The notes beneath the pieces were generated by a model. The model was not told where the DNA came from. It did no database searches and saw only the letters and a list, made by a program, of their open reading frames with translations. Below, piece by piece: positions 8,678 through 17,136 of a stretch of 64,000 nt of DNA. Source of the stretch: Aequorivita viscosa (GTDB lineage Bacteria; Bacteroidota; Bacteroidia; Flavobacteriales; Flavobacteriaceae). The translations under genes were made by a program, and so were the position numbers. Numbering within the stretch: the first letter of the stretch is position 1; every line of letters begins with the position of its first letter. The stretch is taken from NCBI RefSeq assembly GCF_900106795.1, contig NZ_FNNS01000002.1:124001-188000 (forward strand), given 5' to 3'.

Positions 8678-10672
8678 CTATTTAAGCTCATACCTCAACA
8701 ACCTTAAAGCATTCAGTACAACAACCAAAGTAGAACCTTCATGGAATACTACGGCTGGGCCAATGGCTATGGTGCCCATTAGGGTTAAGGGAACCAAAAC
8801 GGCAACCATCCCCAAACTGATTATTAGGTTTTGCTTAATAATTCTTTTCGCTTCTCTACTTAGGCCAATGGCGAAGGGGAGATTATCTAATTTATCCGCC
8901 ATTAACGCAATATCGGCTGTTTCTAGGGCCACATCTGAACCCGCCGCGCCCATTGCAATACCCACAGTGCTTTTGGCCATTGCAGGGGCATCATTTACGC
9001 CGTCGCCAACCATGGCTACACCGCCTTCTTGATCTATTAATTGCTCAATCGATTTTACTTTATCTTCTGGAAGTAAATTCCCCATAGGGTCGGTTATTCC
9101 AATATTCTTAGCAATGGCGTTAGCTACAAGTTGATTATCGCCTGTAAGCATCACCATTCGCTTTATGCCTATTTTTTTCAATGTTGCTAAGGTTGAAATA
9201 GCTTCGGGACGCGCGACATCCATTGCCGAGATGATCCCTAAATATTCCGTAGCGCGATGGACGATCATCGCTGTGTGCCCATCTGCTTCGAGTTTGGCCA
9301 TTTTCTGGTCTATTTCTTCAGGTACGGGCGCTCCTGTTAATTCTTCAAAAAGCCTTCTATTGCCAATATGTACGAGACTTCCATTCCAATAGGCTTGGAT
9401 TCCCCTTGCAGTTAAGGCTTTTAAGTTTTCAGCTTTTGGAATTTCGATATCACCCAGTTCATTTCTTCCGCCATTCACAATTGCGGCGGCCAATGGGTGG
9501 TCGCTCAATGCTTCTACGGCAACTGAAACTTCTAACAGCTGGGCTTTTGTTATTTTGCCAAACGGAATGGCGTGCGTTAATCTAGGCCGGCCTTCGGTTA
9601 AAGTGCCTGTTTTGTCGAATGCTATGGCTTGAATAGAACCTAAATCTTCAAGCGGACGGCCTCCTTTAATCAATACTCCTTGTCGGGCAGCTCGGGCGAT
9701 TCCTGCCAATACAGCACTTGGGGTTGAAATAGCCAAGGCACATGGCGAAGCAGCAATTAGTACAGACATCGCCCTGTAAAAACTCTGCTCAAAAGTTTCG
9801 TCTATTACAACGAAAGCGAATAATAGAATCCCAATTAAAATTAAAACGGAAGGAACATAGTATTTTTCAAAGTTGTCTGTGAGGTGTTGCGTTGGCGATT
9901 TTTGTGTTTCGGCTTCGTTTACTAGATAGATTAATCGTGAAAGTGTACTGTCTTTTGCTTCTTTTAAAACTTTAATCTCTAGGGCACCGCTTCCATTTAT
10001 GGTACCAGCAAAAACCCGGTGTTCTGGAAGAAGTTTTTTTATATCTGTTTCCTTTTGCCAATTGGAATCGGGATGTTTTGAAACTGGCATACTCTCACCT
10101 GTTATCGCTGCTTGATCTACAGCGCTTGAGCCTTTTGCCACTACCCCGTCGGCAGCAATTGTGGAATTTGGTCTAACAACTATTATATCTCCCACTTTAA
10201 GTGTTTTGATATGCACTTCTGCTAATTCGCCGTTGCGCTTAATCAAAGCAGTTGGAGGTGCTAGATCAGAAAGTGCCGAAATTGATTTTCGCGCACGTTT
10301 CATGGCATAATGCTCTAACGCGTGCCCCAAGCTGAATAAGAAAAGTAACAAAGCACTTTCGCCCCACTTACCCAAAAAAGCAGCTCCAATGGCTGCGAAT
10401 AACATTAAGAAATCAATTTCAAATTTTCCTCTTAATAGCCCTTTACCAGCGGAAAAAAAGGTAAAAACTCCTCCAAAAAAAGCTCCGATAATAAACAGGG
10501 TCGTAATTATCGTCTCTGAAACGTTCGAGATAAACGAGAGGACAATTCCGGTTACCCAAAATATGCCACTAATTATCGCGAAATAGAGTTCGGTGTTTTC
10601 ACCTAAAAAATTGAGGGTTGCGTGACTATGTTCACCATTTTCTTTGTGTAAGGCCGTGTTTTCAGTATTCAT
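8678..10672 (-). CDS. heavy-metal translocating P1B-type ATPase (P1B-4-like)
   Basis: A 664-residue P-type ATPase that exports a metal cation across the inner membrane. It has an A-domain TGES motif, phosphorylation motif DKTGTLTEGRP, the SDHPLA motif of P1B ATPases and hinge GDGVNDAP. There is no N-terminal HMA domain; the N-terminus has only a few histidines (HKENGEHSH). The membrane metal motif is SPC rather than CPC, and the last helix carries HEGSTLVVVLN; SPC plus HEG-x-T is the signature of the P1B-4 group, known for Co, Fe(II) and sometimes Zn or Cd export. Metal specificity is therefore uncertain. About eight membrane helices. The upstream neighbour encodes a cytochrome c lipoprotein. 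Confidence 0.9.
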   Translation of the reverse strand: MNTENTALHKENGEHSHATLNFLGENTELYFAIISGIFWVTGIVLSFISNVSETIITTLFIIGAFFGGVFTFFSAGKGLLRGKFEIDFLMLFAAIGAAFLGKWGESALLLFLFSLGHALEHYAMKRARKSISALSDLAPPTALIKRNGELAEVHIKTLKVGDIIVVRPNSTIAADGVVAKGSSAVDQAAITGESMPVSKHPDSNWQKETDIKKLLPEHRVFAGTINGSGALEIKVLKEAKDSTLSRLIYLVNEAETQKSPTQHLTDNFEKYYVPSVLILIGILLFAFVVIDETFEQSFYRAMSVLIAASPCALAISTPSAVLAGIARAARQGVLIKGGRPLEDLGSIQAIAFDKTGTLTEGRPRLTHAIPFGKITKAQLLEVSVAVEALSDHPLAAAIVNGGRNELGDIEIPKAENLKALTARGIQAYWNGSLVHIGNRRLFEELTGAPVPEEIDQKMAKLEADGHTAMIVHRATEYLGIISAMDVARPEAISTLATLKKIGIKRMVMLTGDNQLVANAIAKNIGITDPMGNLLPEDKVKSIEQLIDQEGGVAMVGDGVNDAPAMAKSTVGIAMGAAGSDVALETADIALMADKLDNLPFAIGLSREAKRIIKQNLIISLGMVAVLVPLTLMGTIAIGPAVVFHEGSTLVVVLNALRLLRYELK

Positions 10673-10720
10673 AGTATCGATATTTACCCCGATTTTTAAC
10701 AGTACAAATGATTTCCTTCT

Positions 10721-11275
10721 TTATTTATCTTCTTCGCCTACCTCAGATTTTAAATGCTTGTGATTTTCTAGATAAAAATTGTCATCAGAATTTATTGGTC
10801 TAAAATCCTGATTACTGAAAGGTGAAGTGTCTGGTATTTTCACAACATTAAACTCAAAACCTACGGCTATATGACACTTATTGCAGGTGTTTGTTAATTC
10901 GATGAAGTTTTTTTTAAACGCTTCGTGGTTTTTCTCTTCAATGGCGTTGTCTATGTTATCTAAAGGAGCGTTTAACATTGCAATCATTTCACTTTCCTGT
11001 CTATGCGATTGATACTTCTGAATGTTTTCAACGGTTTCTTCCAGTTCATGAATTTCAAAGTCGGCGAGATCCCAGTTTTGATTTTGCCCAGCAAACCACA
11101 ACTTTGCGTGATGTGTTTGCATAACCCCCATAAAATCTCCGAAACCTGGCTTGTAGGCTTCTTCTAGTTTACTTTCCAAGTTTTCTATGTGGTCTAGCAA
11201 CATTTCCGTGTTGTCTGTATGTTGGTTACAGGCAAAAAGGCCTAATGACAATACAATTAAGAGTGACTTTTTCAA
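10721..11275 (-). CDS. cytochrome c-like lipoprotein
   Basis: A 184-residue exported protein with one heme-binding motif CNKCH at residues 131-135 and a lipoprotein signal (MKKSLLIVLSLGLFAC, lipobox Cys16). The start is a TTG at 11275; no ATG would preserve the signal peptide. The helical body (EMLLDHIENLESKLEEAYK; FEIHELEETVENIQ) suggests a four-helix cytochrome of the c-prime type. It lies 48 bases upstream of the metal ATPase and on the same strand, so the two may be co-transcribed. Role unknown; electron transfer or redox sensing at the membrane is likely. Confidence 0.75.
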   Translation of the reverse strand: MKKSLLIVLSLGLFACNQHTDNTEMLLDHIENLESKLEEAYKPGFGDFMGVMQTHHAKLWFAGQNQNWDLADFEIHELEETVENIQKYQSHRQESEMIAMLNAPLDNIDNAIEEKNHEAFKKNFIELTNTCNKCHIAVGFEFNVVKIPDTSPFSNQDFRPINSDDNFYLENHKHLKSEVGEEDK

Positions 11276-11436
11276 TTTAGTGGTTATTAGTTGTTATAAT
11301 GTACATAACAAGTTGATTTCAAAATAGACCTTTACTTTAGCAATGTAAAATGAATGAATGCCAATAAAGCAACACAGAAAAATGAATTTCACTCTCTAGC
11401 TTGTGAAGTCATTATCCATTTAGTTTACGCCAAAAA

Positions 11437-12183
11437 CTACTTGTTCTTAATGTAAATATGACGAATGTTGTTTTTGCCAGTTTCACGCTCTTCAATCTCG
11501 AACTTGTTGATGCTTTTTATTAACGGGTATAACTTTTGGAAACCGTAGTTTCGAGGATCAAAATCTGTTCGTTTCTTTATTATAAAACTTCCTAATGTTC
11601 CAAGGAACGCCCATCCGCTATCGTCCGAAATTTCTTCAATACTGTCTTTTATCAGGTTTATTAATTCCTTGTCAATTTTAGTGTCTGAGGAAGTTTTGGA
11701 CTTCGTTTTCTTTTGCGAACTCAGCTTTTCATAAGCATCTGTTTCCTTTTCCTTTTTCAGAATTTCGATATAGATAAATTTATCGCAAGCTGTTATAAAA
11801 GGACGGGGCGTTTTTCGTTCACCAATACCAATTACAAACATTGAAGCTTCTCGCAGGCGTGTAGCTAGTCGCGTAAAATCGCTATCGCTTGAAACGATAC
11901 AGAATCCGTCAACTTTACCGGAGTAAAGTAAATCCATGGCGTCTATTATTAGGGCGCTATCACTCGAGTTTTTTCCACTTGTATAGCTGTACTGCTGAAT
12001 TGGTGTTATTGCGTTTTCTAGGAGAATATTTTTCCATCCTGAAACTGTTGGTTTCGTCCAATCGGCATAAATACGTTTGATTGTTGGATTGCCGTATTTG
12101 GCAATTTCGTCAAGCATTTCTTTAACATACGCATATGGAACATTGTCTGCATCGATGAGTACTGCCAGTTTTTCGTCTTTCAT
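11437..12183 (-). CDS. NYN domain protein with OST-HTH/LOTUS domain
   Basis: A 248-residue cytoplasmic protein. The N-terminal NYN (PIN-like) nuclease domain shows the acidic residues of the family: LIDADNV (Asp11, Asp13), SSDSALIIDAMDLLY and SSDSDFTRLA, followed by GIGERKTPRPFITACDKFIYIE. A charged linker (about 150-165) leads to an OST-HTH/LOTUS-type domain at about 165-245 (LINLIKDSIEEI, WAFLGTLGSFIIKKRTDFDPRN is the typical winged-helix pattern). Such proteins are predicted ribonucleases with an RNA-binding module, but bacterial members are little studied. It is a single gene with no visible partner. Confidence 0.88.
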   Translation of the reverse strand: MKDEKLAVLIDADNVPYAYVKEMLDEIAKYGNPTIKRIYADWTKPTVSGWKNILLENAITPIQQYSYTSGKNSSDSALIIDAMDLLYSGKVDGFCIVSSDSDFTRLATRLREASMFVIGIGERKTPRPFITACDKFIYIEILKKEKETDAYEKLSSQKKTKSKTSSDTKIDKELINLIKDSIEEISDDSGWAFLGTLGSFIIKKRTDFDPRNYGFQKLYPLIKSINKFEIEERETGKNNIRHIYIKNK

Positions 12184-12307
12184 TGGTGAAGCTTTTAAGG
12201 GTTGAAAATAATAAACACCTTGTTAAGACAACGAATTTAGTGAATACAAACCGAATAGCGTGTGTTTGATGGGTTTTGTCTGAGAACTTACGATTACAAC
12301 CAGTTTT

Positions 12308-12883
12308 TTAAGATTTCCGATGTTTCTTTTTTAAGCTTTCAACATTCGTTATTCTATTTTTCAAAATTACGATTGTAATTATGTAAATGAGTGCGATTGC
12401 GAAGGGTATAACTACAAATCTATGTTCTGGTAATACATACCAAAGTACGAGAACTAGTACCGTTCTAAAAAGTGCGTGGAAAATTCCGACCCAATGATTG
12501 ATAATCCACGAAAATGGCAGCCACATTAAGCCTGTCAAAATTCCGACGCTCATAGGCAACGAAGTATAGTCTACAAGAAAAAAAGGAATTGCAATAGCAT
12601 AAACCAAAAGTGCTTGTGCAACGGTAAAAAAGAAGAGTTTATCAAATTCGTTTTTGGGTTTTGTTTTGTCAAGGAAATTCTCGCCTGTAAATTTTGAAAT
12701 GAACATTGCTAAATACACAATACTACCTGTTCCAATAAAAATAGACCAAACTGCTATAAAATCGGAGAAAAACAAGCCCACAACGCCAATAATTGTCCAA
12801 ATTACAAGTCCAGATAAAGGAGTTGCTAGAAATTTTTGATTCGAAAATTCAATTCGTTGCGCGTCGAGAAATCTTTTATTCAT
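12308..12883 (-). CDS. multi-pass membrane protein, DUF7010-like
   Basis: A 191-residue integral membrane protein with about six hydrophobic segments (around residues 25-45, 48-65, 85-105, 110-130, 138-152, 155-175). The opening sequence RIEFSNQKFLATPLSGLVIW and the length resemble the DUF7010 family of small bacterial membrane proteins; I assign that only from memory of the pattern. No function is known. It sits between the NYN gene and a group of orphan genes on the same strand but with gaps of over 100 bases on each side. Confidence 0.6.
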   Translation of the reverse strand: MNKRFLDAQRIEFSNQKFLATPLSGLVIWTIIGVVGLFFSDFIAVWSIFIGTGSIVYLAMFISKFTGENFLDKTKPKNEFDKLFFFTVAQALLVYAIAIPFFLVDYTSLPMSVGILTGLMWLPFSWIINHWVGIFHALFRTVLVLVLWYVLPEHRFVVIPFAIALIYIITIVILKNRITNVESLKKKHRKS

Positions 12884-13019
12884 TGGTAAATTCAGTCTAG
12901 TTTATCTTGTTATTTTTTGAAAATTGTGATTTAAATTATTTTTAAAATGTACGTCAAAGTTTATATATGAGCTGTAAAGTAAATTGAATAATGAAAATTG
13001 TTAATACAGGCTTCTGTTG

Positions 13020-13484
13020 TTATGTAACGCCTATTCTTTGCTCTCGTTCTATTTTATCTATTACCATTGTGAATAACTTGAACACATTAGATAAACTTAA
13101 AAAATCCTTTTTCCTTAGTAAGCCTTTAAAAATAATAGATTTATGTTCTAACTTAATTACAGGATTCCCACTGCGCATGAGATGCTGAACTTCAATACTT
13201 TCAAGTAATAATTCTGAATACTTGCTCTTGTTCCCAGAAAAACTATATGTGTTGGATCTACTTAAAAAAGTAAGAAAATTGCCTTTGGTTAATGAGCAGT
13301 TGGGAAAATCAGTTTCTAAATCTAATTTTCTTGAATCTAGACTAATTTTTATATATGTTTTATTCCAACTTACGTAAGTTTTCACCAACCAACTTTTATA
13401 ATTTTCAGAAAATGAAATCTCTCCCTTGTGAAGAGTTTTCATTGAATTTACAATTGGCTGAGTGAATTTATGTTTACCTTCCAA
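13020..13484 (-). CDS. hypothetical protein
   Basis: A 154-residue open frame that I do not recognise. It begins with a TTG at 13484; an ATG at 13442 would give 140 residues, and an in-frame TAA lies about nine codons upstream of the TTG. There is no signal peptide or membrane segment. Composition is rich in Lys, Ser and Leu. The frame is longer than chance would suggest and a plus-strand frame over the same bases looks less coding-like. It lies in a low-density patch of orphan genes. Confidence 0.45.
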   Translation of the reverse strand: MEGKHKFTQPIVNSMKTLHKGEISFSENYKSWLVKTYVSWNKTYIKISLDSRKLDLETDFPNCSLTKGNFLTFLSRSNTYSFSGNKSKYSELLLESIEVQHLMRSGNPVIKLEHKSIIFKGLLRKKDFLSLSNVFKLFTMVIDKIEREQRIGVT

Positions 13485-13593
13485 TAGAACTGTTATTAAG
13501 CTTTTACGTTACGCTTGATATAACCGTAAGTTATAGAATTGAAACACGAGTAAATTGAAGTTTCACGAAGTTGTTTCACGACTAATTATCTAA

Positions 13594-14106
13594 TTACGAT
13601 TTTAAGGTAATGATAACAATTCCGTCACATTTCTTATCCGTGTGCTTTAAAACCTCTTCTTTCGTTTTAATAACTTGAACATTCAGAATAGAATTTGGAT
13701 CAAGTTTGTTCAATTCCGTTTCAGGAATTTCTTTGTTTCCAATAAAAAACAATACTTTGCCGTTCGAAATTTCAACGTTCTTTCCGTCAGGTGATTCTGG
13801 CAATGATTCGATTAAAATTATTCCATTTATTGCCTTTTCACCATAAATATCAGTCATTTCCTTATTACCTTTTTCAATAATACTGAGCCGTCCAAAAAAT
13901 TTCTGATCATCAGTTAAATCATCAACGTTCAATATAATTTGTTCATCTAAAACGACGAGTGGATTATTAGCAACTTTATTAGCCACGATAGATTCCTTAA
14001 TGAATTCGATTAATTGGGCTTTGTTAATTTCGGATGTTTTAGATTCTTGGGAATAGTTAATTGAAATTGTAAGAACAAAAATCAAAAGTGTAATCGTTTT
14101 TTTCAT
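13594..14106 (-). CDS. secreted protein with two TonB-plug-like modules
   Basis: A 170-residue protein from the ATG at 14106, which opens a clean signal peptide (MKKTITLLIFVLTISINYSQ); the frame stays open further upstream but without signal-peptide logic. Two copies of a short beta-alpha-beta unit are visible: one ending IYGEKAINGIILIES and one running LDPNSILNVQVIK to CDGIVIITLKS. Both match the YG-x-(K)-(A)-NG-V-I-x-I and dIesIeVLK patterns of the TonB-dependent-receptor plug domain, but there is no beta-barrel. Comparable plug-like repeats occur in Bacteroidota M56/BlaR-type proteins. Function unknown; a ligand- or partner-binding role is inferred. Confidence 0.65.
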   Translation of the reverse strand: MKKTITLLIFVLTISINYSQESKTSEINKAQLIEFIKESIVANKVANNPLVVLDEQIILNVDDLTDDQKFFGRLSIIEKGNKEMTDIYGEKAINGIILIESLPESPDGKNVEISNGKVLFFIGNKEIPETELNKLDPNSILNVQVIKTKEEVLKHTDKKCDGIVIITLKS

Positions 14107-14178
14107 ATTTTTTATTTTTTGCCTGGCACTCATTTTATAAACATCCAATAGTATTCGGATTTGGCACAAGCCCAATTG

Positions 14179-14592
14179 TTATACCCTTTCGTTTTTCAAC
14201 GCTTTGCTACCACTTATTTTATGATTAATAAATATACCTACGAAAATGATTAAAAGAGCAAAAACTGATGAAAACGAAAAAGCCATATTACTGTCCTCCA
14301 AAAATGGCTTTTTAAATGTATTAAAAATTACAATTTCTCCACCCAAAACCCAAACTGTGCTTTCATAAAGTAGGAACGCAAAAACTAAAGAAAGTACTCT
14401 ACTACTCATACTGCTTAGCCGCTTTCTAAAAATTAGAACAAGAATGATTTCAACTCCAAACACAATTAATAAAACAAGACCGACCAGAAAAGGAGCCATT
14501 CCTATGTCTCCTCCAGGAAGTGTTGATTGAAAAACCCAGACCATAAACAAAGTCACTGTAAGAATTGGATAAATCAAACAATAAATTATCAT
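14179..14592 (-). CDS. small four-helix membrane protein
   Basis: A hydrophobic protein of 137 residues from the ATG at 14592 (142 if a TTG at 14607 is used). Four membrane segments are apparent, near the N-terminus (IIYCLIYPILTVTLFMVWVF), then MAPFLVGLVLLIVFGVEIIL, VLSLVFAFLLYESTVWVLGG and SVFALLIIFVGIFI, ending in a short basic tail. I do not recognise a family. It precedes the plug-like secreted protein by about 72 bases on the same strand, so the two could be co-transcribed. Confidence 0.5.
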   Translation of the reverse strand: MIIYCLIYPILTVTLFMVWVFQSTLPGGDIGMAPFLVGLVLLIVFGVEIILVLIFRKRLSSMSSRVLSLVFAFLLYESTVWVLGGEIVIFNTFKKPFLEDSNMAFSFSSVFALLIIFVGIFINHKISGSKALKNERV

Positions 14593-14607
14593 ATCATAAT
14601 TTTTCAA

Positions 14608-14869
14608 TCTGAATTATTTGTATATAAAAATTGCCAATATAATATTAATCACCAACTCCTCAAAGTCTACAACTTTTAGAACCTAATTCTTCCGCAGCTT
14701 ATTATCTTCTTTCAAATATAAACAAATTCCGTTGTACTCTTATTACGAGGATTAGCACTTACCCATTAACTAGAGTTGATCTGATTGTTTTTCATCGTAT
14801 GCGATATACAATAAAAAATTAGTTTATAAACCATAATAACGCACTCTACAATTCAAAAAGTTGAAGAAT
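14608..14869. other. intergenic gap, no feature seen
   Basis: AT-rich stretch between the small membrane-protein gene and the clpX terminator. I see no convincing ORF, RNA fold or repeat in it. It probably carries the promoter of the minus-strand gene at 14179-14592 but no clear TAnnTTTG element is visible. Confidence 0.5.
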
Positions 14870-14902
14870 AAAAAAAGCCGCATCAATAACAATTAATGCG
14901 GC
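14870..14902 (-). terminator. rho-independent terminator of clpX
   Basis: On the minus strand a seven-base-pair stem GCCGCAT/ATGCGGC with a 12-base loop is followed by a run of seven T. It begins 24 bases beyond the clpX stop codon. Confidence 0.85.
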
Positions 14903-14925
14903 CTATAGATTTGATTCTTGTAGGT

Positions 14926-16173
14926 TTACGAAACTGCCTTTAGTTTACTAAGTGTTGATTTGTTCAACTTTTCTTCAGCATATTCTTTAGTAACCGTAAG
15001 CGATTTTATATCGGTTCCAGGGTATTCATACATTGCATCGGTAAGAACAGCTTCACATAACGAGCGAAGTCCTCGAGCTCCGAGTTTGTATTCAATAGCT
15101 TGTTCTACTACAAAATCTAGGGCATCGTCTGTAATTTCAAAAGCGATGTCATCCATTTCAAGTAGTTTTTTGTACTGTTTAATAATGGCGTTTTTAGGCT
15201 CTGTAAGAATGGCTCGTAAGGTTTCTTTGTCTAACGGATTCATATACGTAAGCACCGGAAGACGACCTATAATCTCTGGAATTAAACCAAAGTCTTTTAA
15301 ATCCTTTGGGATAATATAACGCAACATGTTTTCGCGTTCGGCTTGACTTTCTTTCATTGATGCTGTAAAGCCCACTGCTTGAAGATTGAGTCTTTTGGAA
15401 ATATGGCGTTCTATTCCGTCAAAAGCACCACCTGCAATAAAGAGAATGTTTTCAGTATTTACCTCGATGAATTTCTGGTCTGGATGCTTTCGCCCTCCTT
15501 TTGGCGGAACATTTACGGTAGTTCCTTCTAATAGCTTTAGTAACGCTTGCTGAACGCCTTCGCCACTCACATCGCGCGTAATGGAAGGGTTATCGCTTTT
15601 ACGGGCTATTTTGTCTATTTCGTCTATAAAAACAATTCCGTTTTGGGCTTTTTCAAGATTGTAGTCGGCAGCTTGTAAGAGTCTTGTTAATATACTTTCA
15701 ACATCTTCTCCTACATATCCTGCTTCAGTTAAAACGGTAGCATCAACAATAGCCAATGGAACGTTTAACATTTTTGCAATTGTTTTTGCTATCAATGTTT
15801 TTCCAGTTCCTGTTTGTCCGACAATTATGATATTACTTTTTTGGATTTCAATATCGTCATCGCTTTTAGGTTGCAATAACCTTTTGTAATGGTTGTATAC
15901 TGCAACAGACATCACTTTTTTCGTGAATTCTTGCCCAATTACGTAGTCATCCAAAAATTCTTTTATGTTTTTTGGTTTTTTCAGCATTAGGTCTGCAGAC
16001 AGTTGGGTATTTCCTGCATGTTGAGCTTCTTCTACTACAATTCCGTGTGCTTGTTCGATACAACGGTCGCAAATATGGGCATCCATTCCAGCAATAAGCA
16101 GGCTAGTATCCACTTTTTTTCGACCACAAAAGGAACATTCCAAGTCTTCTTTCGACATATTTTTTTTCTTCAA
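14926..16173 (-). CDS. clpX: ATP-dependent Clp protease ATP-binding subunit ClpX
   Basis: A 415-residue AAA+ unfoldase that recognises, unfolds and feeds substrates to ClpP. The N-terminal zinc-binding domain has Cys13, Cys16, Cys35 and Cys38 (CSFCGRKK and HICDRC). Walker A is GQTGTGKT at 119-126, Walker [11 protein letters not shown], and the IGF-like loop region and sensor motifs (GARGLRS) follow. The ATG at 16173 gives MKKKN before the family-typical [11 protein letters not shown]; the second Met (16158) is equally possible. It lies 123 bases downstream of clpP on the same strand, the usual tig-clpP-clpX order. Confidence 0.98.
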   Translation of the reverse strand: MKKKNMSKEDLECSFCGRKKVDTSLLIAGMDAHICDRCIEQAHGIVVEEAQHAGNTQLSADLMLKKPKNIKEFLDDYVIGQEFTKKVMSVAVYNHYKRLLQPKSDDDIEIQKSNIIIVGQTGTGKTLIAKTIAKMLNVPLAIVDATVLTEAGYVGEDVESILTRLLQAADYNLEKAQNGIVFIDEIDKIARKSDNPSITRDVSGEGVQQALLKLLEGTTVNVPPKGGRKHPDQKFIEVNTENILFIAGGAFDGIERHISKRLNLQAVGFTASMKESQAERENMLRYIIPKDLKDFGLIPEIIGRLPVLTYMNPLDKETLRAILTEPKNAIIKQYKKLLEMDDIAFEITDDALDFVVEQAIEYKLGARGLRSLCEAVLTDAMYEYPGTDIKSLTVTKEYAEEKLNKSTLSKLKAVS

Positions 16174-16296
16174 AAAATCTATTTTAAACGCCCAACAAAA
16201 ATGATGCAGTACTGAGGAGTATGTTATAAAAACACACTACAATTGCATCGTTCTTGGTGGAACAATTGTTTTTAAACTAATAACTAGAGTTGCGTA

Positions 16297-16971
16297 TTAG
16301 CTTCGTTTTAATATTTCATCTATCATACCGTATTCCACAGCTTTATCTGCTTTCATCCAGTAATCTCGATCACTATCTTCGTACACCTTTTCGTAGGTTT
16401 GTCCTGAATGATTTGCAATAATTTTGTACAATTCTTCTTTTAAGGTCACTATTTCGCGTGCTGTAATTTCAATATCGCTTGCTTGCCCCTGTGCGCCCCC
16501 GAGTGGTTGGTGAATCATAACGCGTGAATGGGTTAAACCACTGCGTTTTCCTTTTTCGCCTGCGCATAAAAGTACAGCTGCCATAGAAGCAGCCATTCCC
16601 GTACAAATTGTAGCCACGTCTGGTTTGATAAATTGCATAGTATCATAAATACCTAAGCCCGCATACACACTTCCTCCTGGAGAATTAATGTAGATTTGGA
16701 TATCTCTAGAAGCATCGGTACTTGCCAAGAATAATAACTGTGCTTGCACGATATTTGCTACTTGGTCGTTAATTCCTGTTCCTAAAAATATAATTCGATC
16801 CATCATCAAGCGAGAAAAAACGTCCATTGCAACGGCGTTCATTTGGCGTTCCTCGATAATATTAGGGGTTAAATTTTGAGGATACATACTGCTGATAATA
16901 TTATCATAGTACATATTGTTGATTCCCTGATCCTTTATAGCAAAATTTCTGAATTCTTTACTGTAGTTCAT
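16297..16971 (-). CDS. clpP: ATP-dependent Clp protease proteolytic subunit ClpP
   Basis: A 224-residue serine peptidase that forms the tetradecameric proteolytic chamber docked by ClpX. The catalytic triad is visible: Ser129 in GMAASMAAVL, His154 in VMIHQPLGG and Asp203 in SDRDYWM. The GQASDIEI handle segment is intact. The N-terminal 30 or so residues (to SMYPQNL) are likely propeptide or flexible region. It lies between tig and clpX on the same strand, with 165 bases to the trigger-factor stop. Confidence 0.98.
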   Translation of the reverse strand: MNYSKEFRNFAIKDQGINNMYYDNIISSMYPQNLTPNIIEERQMNAVAMDVFSRLMMDRIIFLGTGINDQVANIVQAQLLFLASTDASRDIQIYINSPGGSVYAGLGIYDTMQFIKPDVATICTGMAASMAAVLLCAGEKGKRSGLTHSRVMIHQPLGGAQGQASDIEITAREIVTLKEELYKIIANHSGQTYEKVYEDSDRDYWMKADKAVEYGMIDEILKRS

Positions 16972-17080
16972 AGATGTGTATTCGTTTTTTTTGAGTTACG
17001 AAGTTAATTTTTTAAAGCCTCAAGAGATTCCTGACTTGCGTCAACGATTTTCTTATTACACGAAGTTTTAGGAATTAGAA

Positions 17081-17112
17081 AGGCGTTAAATTTAAAAATA
17101 AATTCAACGCCT
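17081..17112 (-). terminator. putative terminator after tig
   Basis: A 14-base-pair imperfect stem (AGGCGTT pairing with AACGCCT, extended by an A/T-rich arm, AAAA loop) begins 24 bases after the tig stop. The T tract on the minus strand is short (TTTCT), so termination may be partial, letting some transcripts run into clpP. Confidence 0.55.
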
Positions 17113-17136
17113 AAAGATAACTATTTCTATGCTGAA

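Noticed and set aside
12991-13188. Plus-strand ORF MKIVNTGFCCYV
   Set aside because: It overlaps the longer minus-strand frame at 13020-13484 and has no family or signal features.
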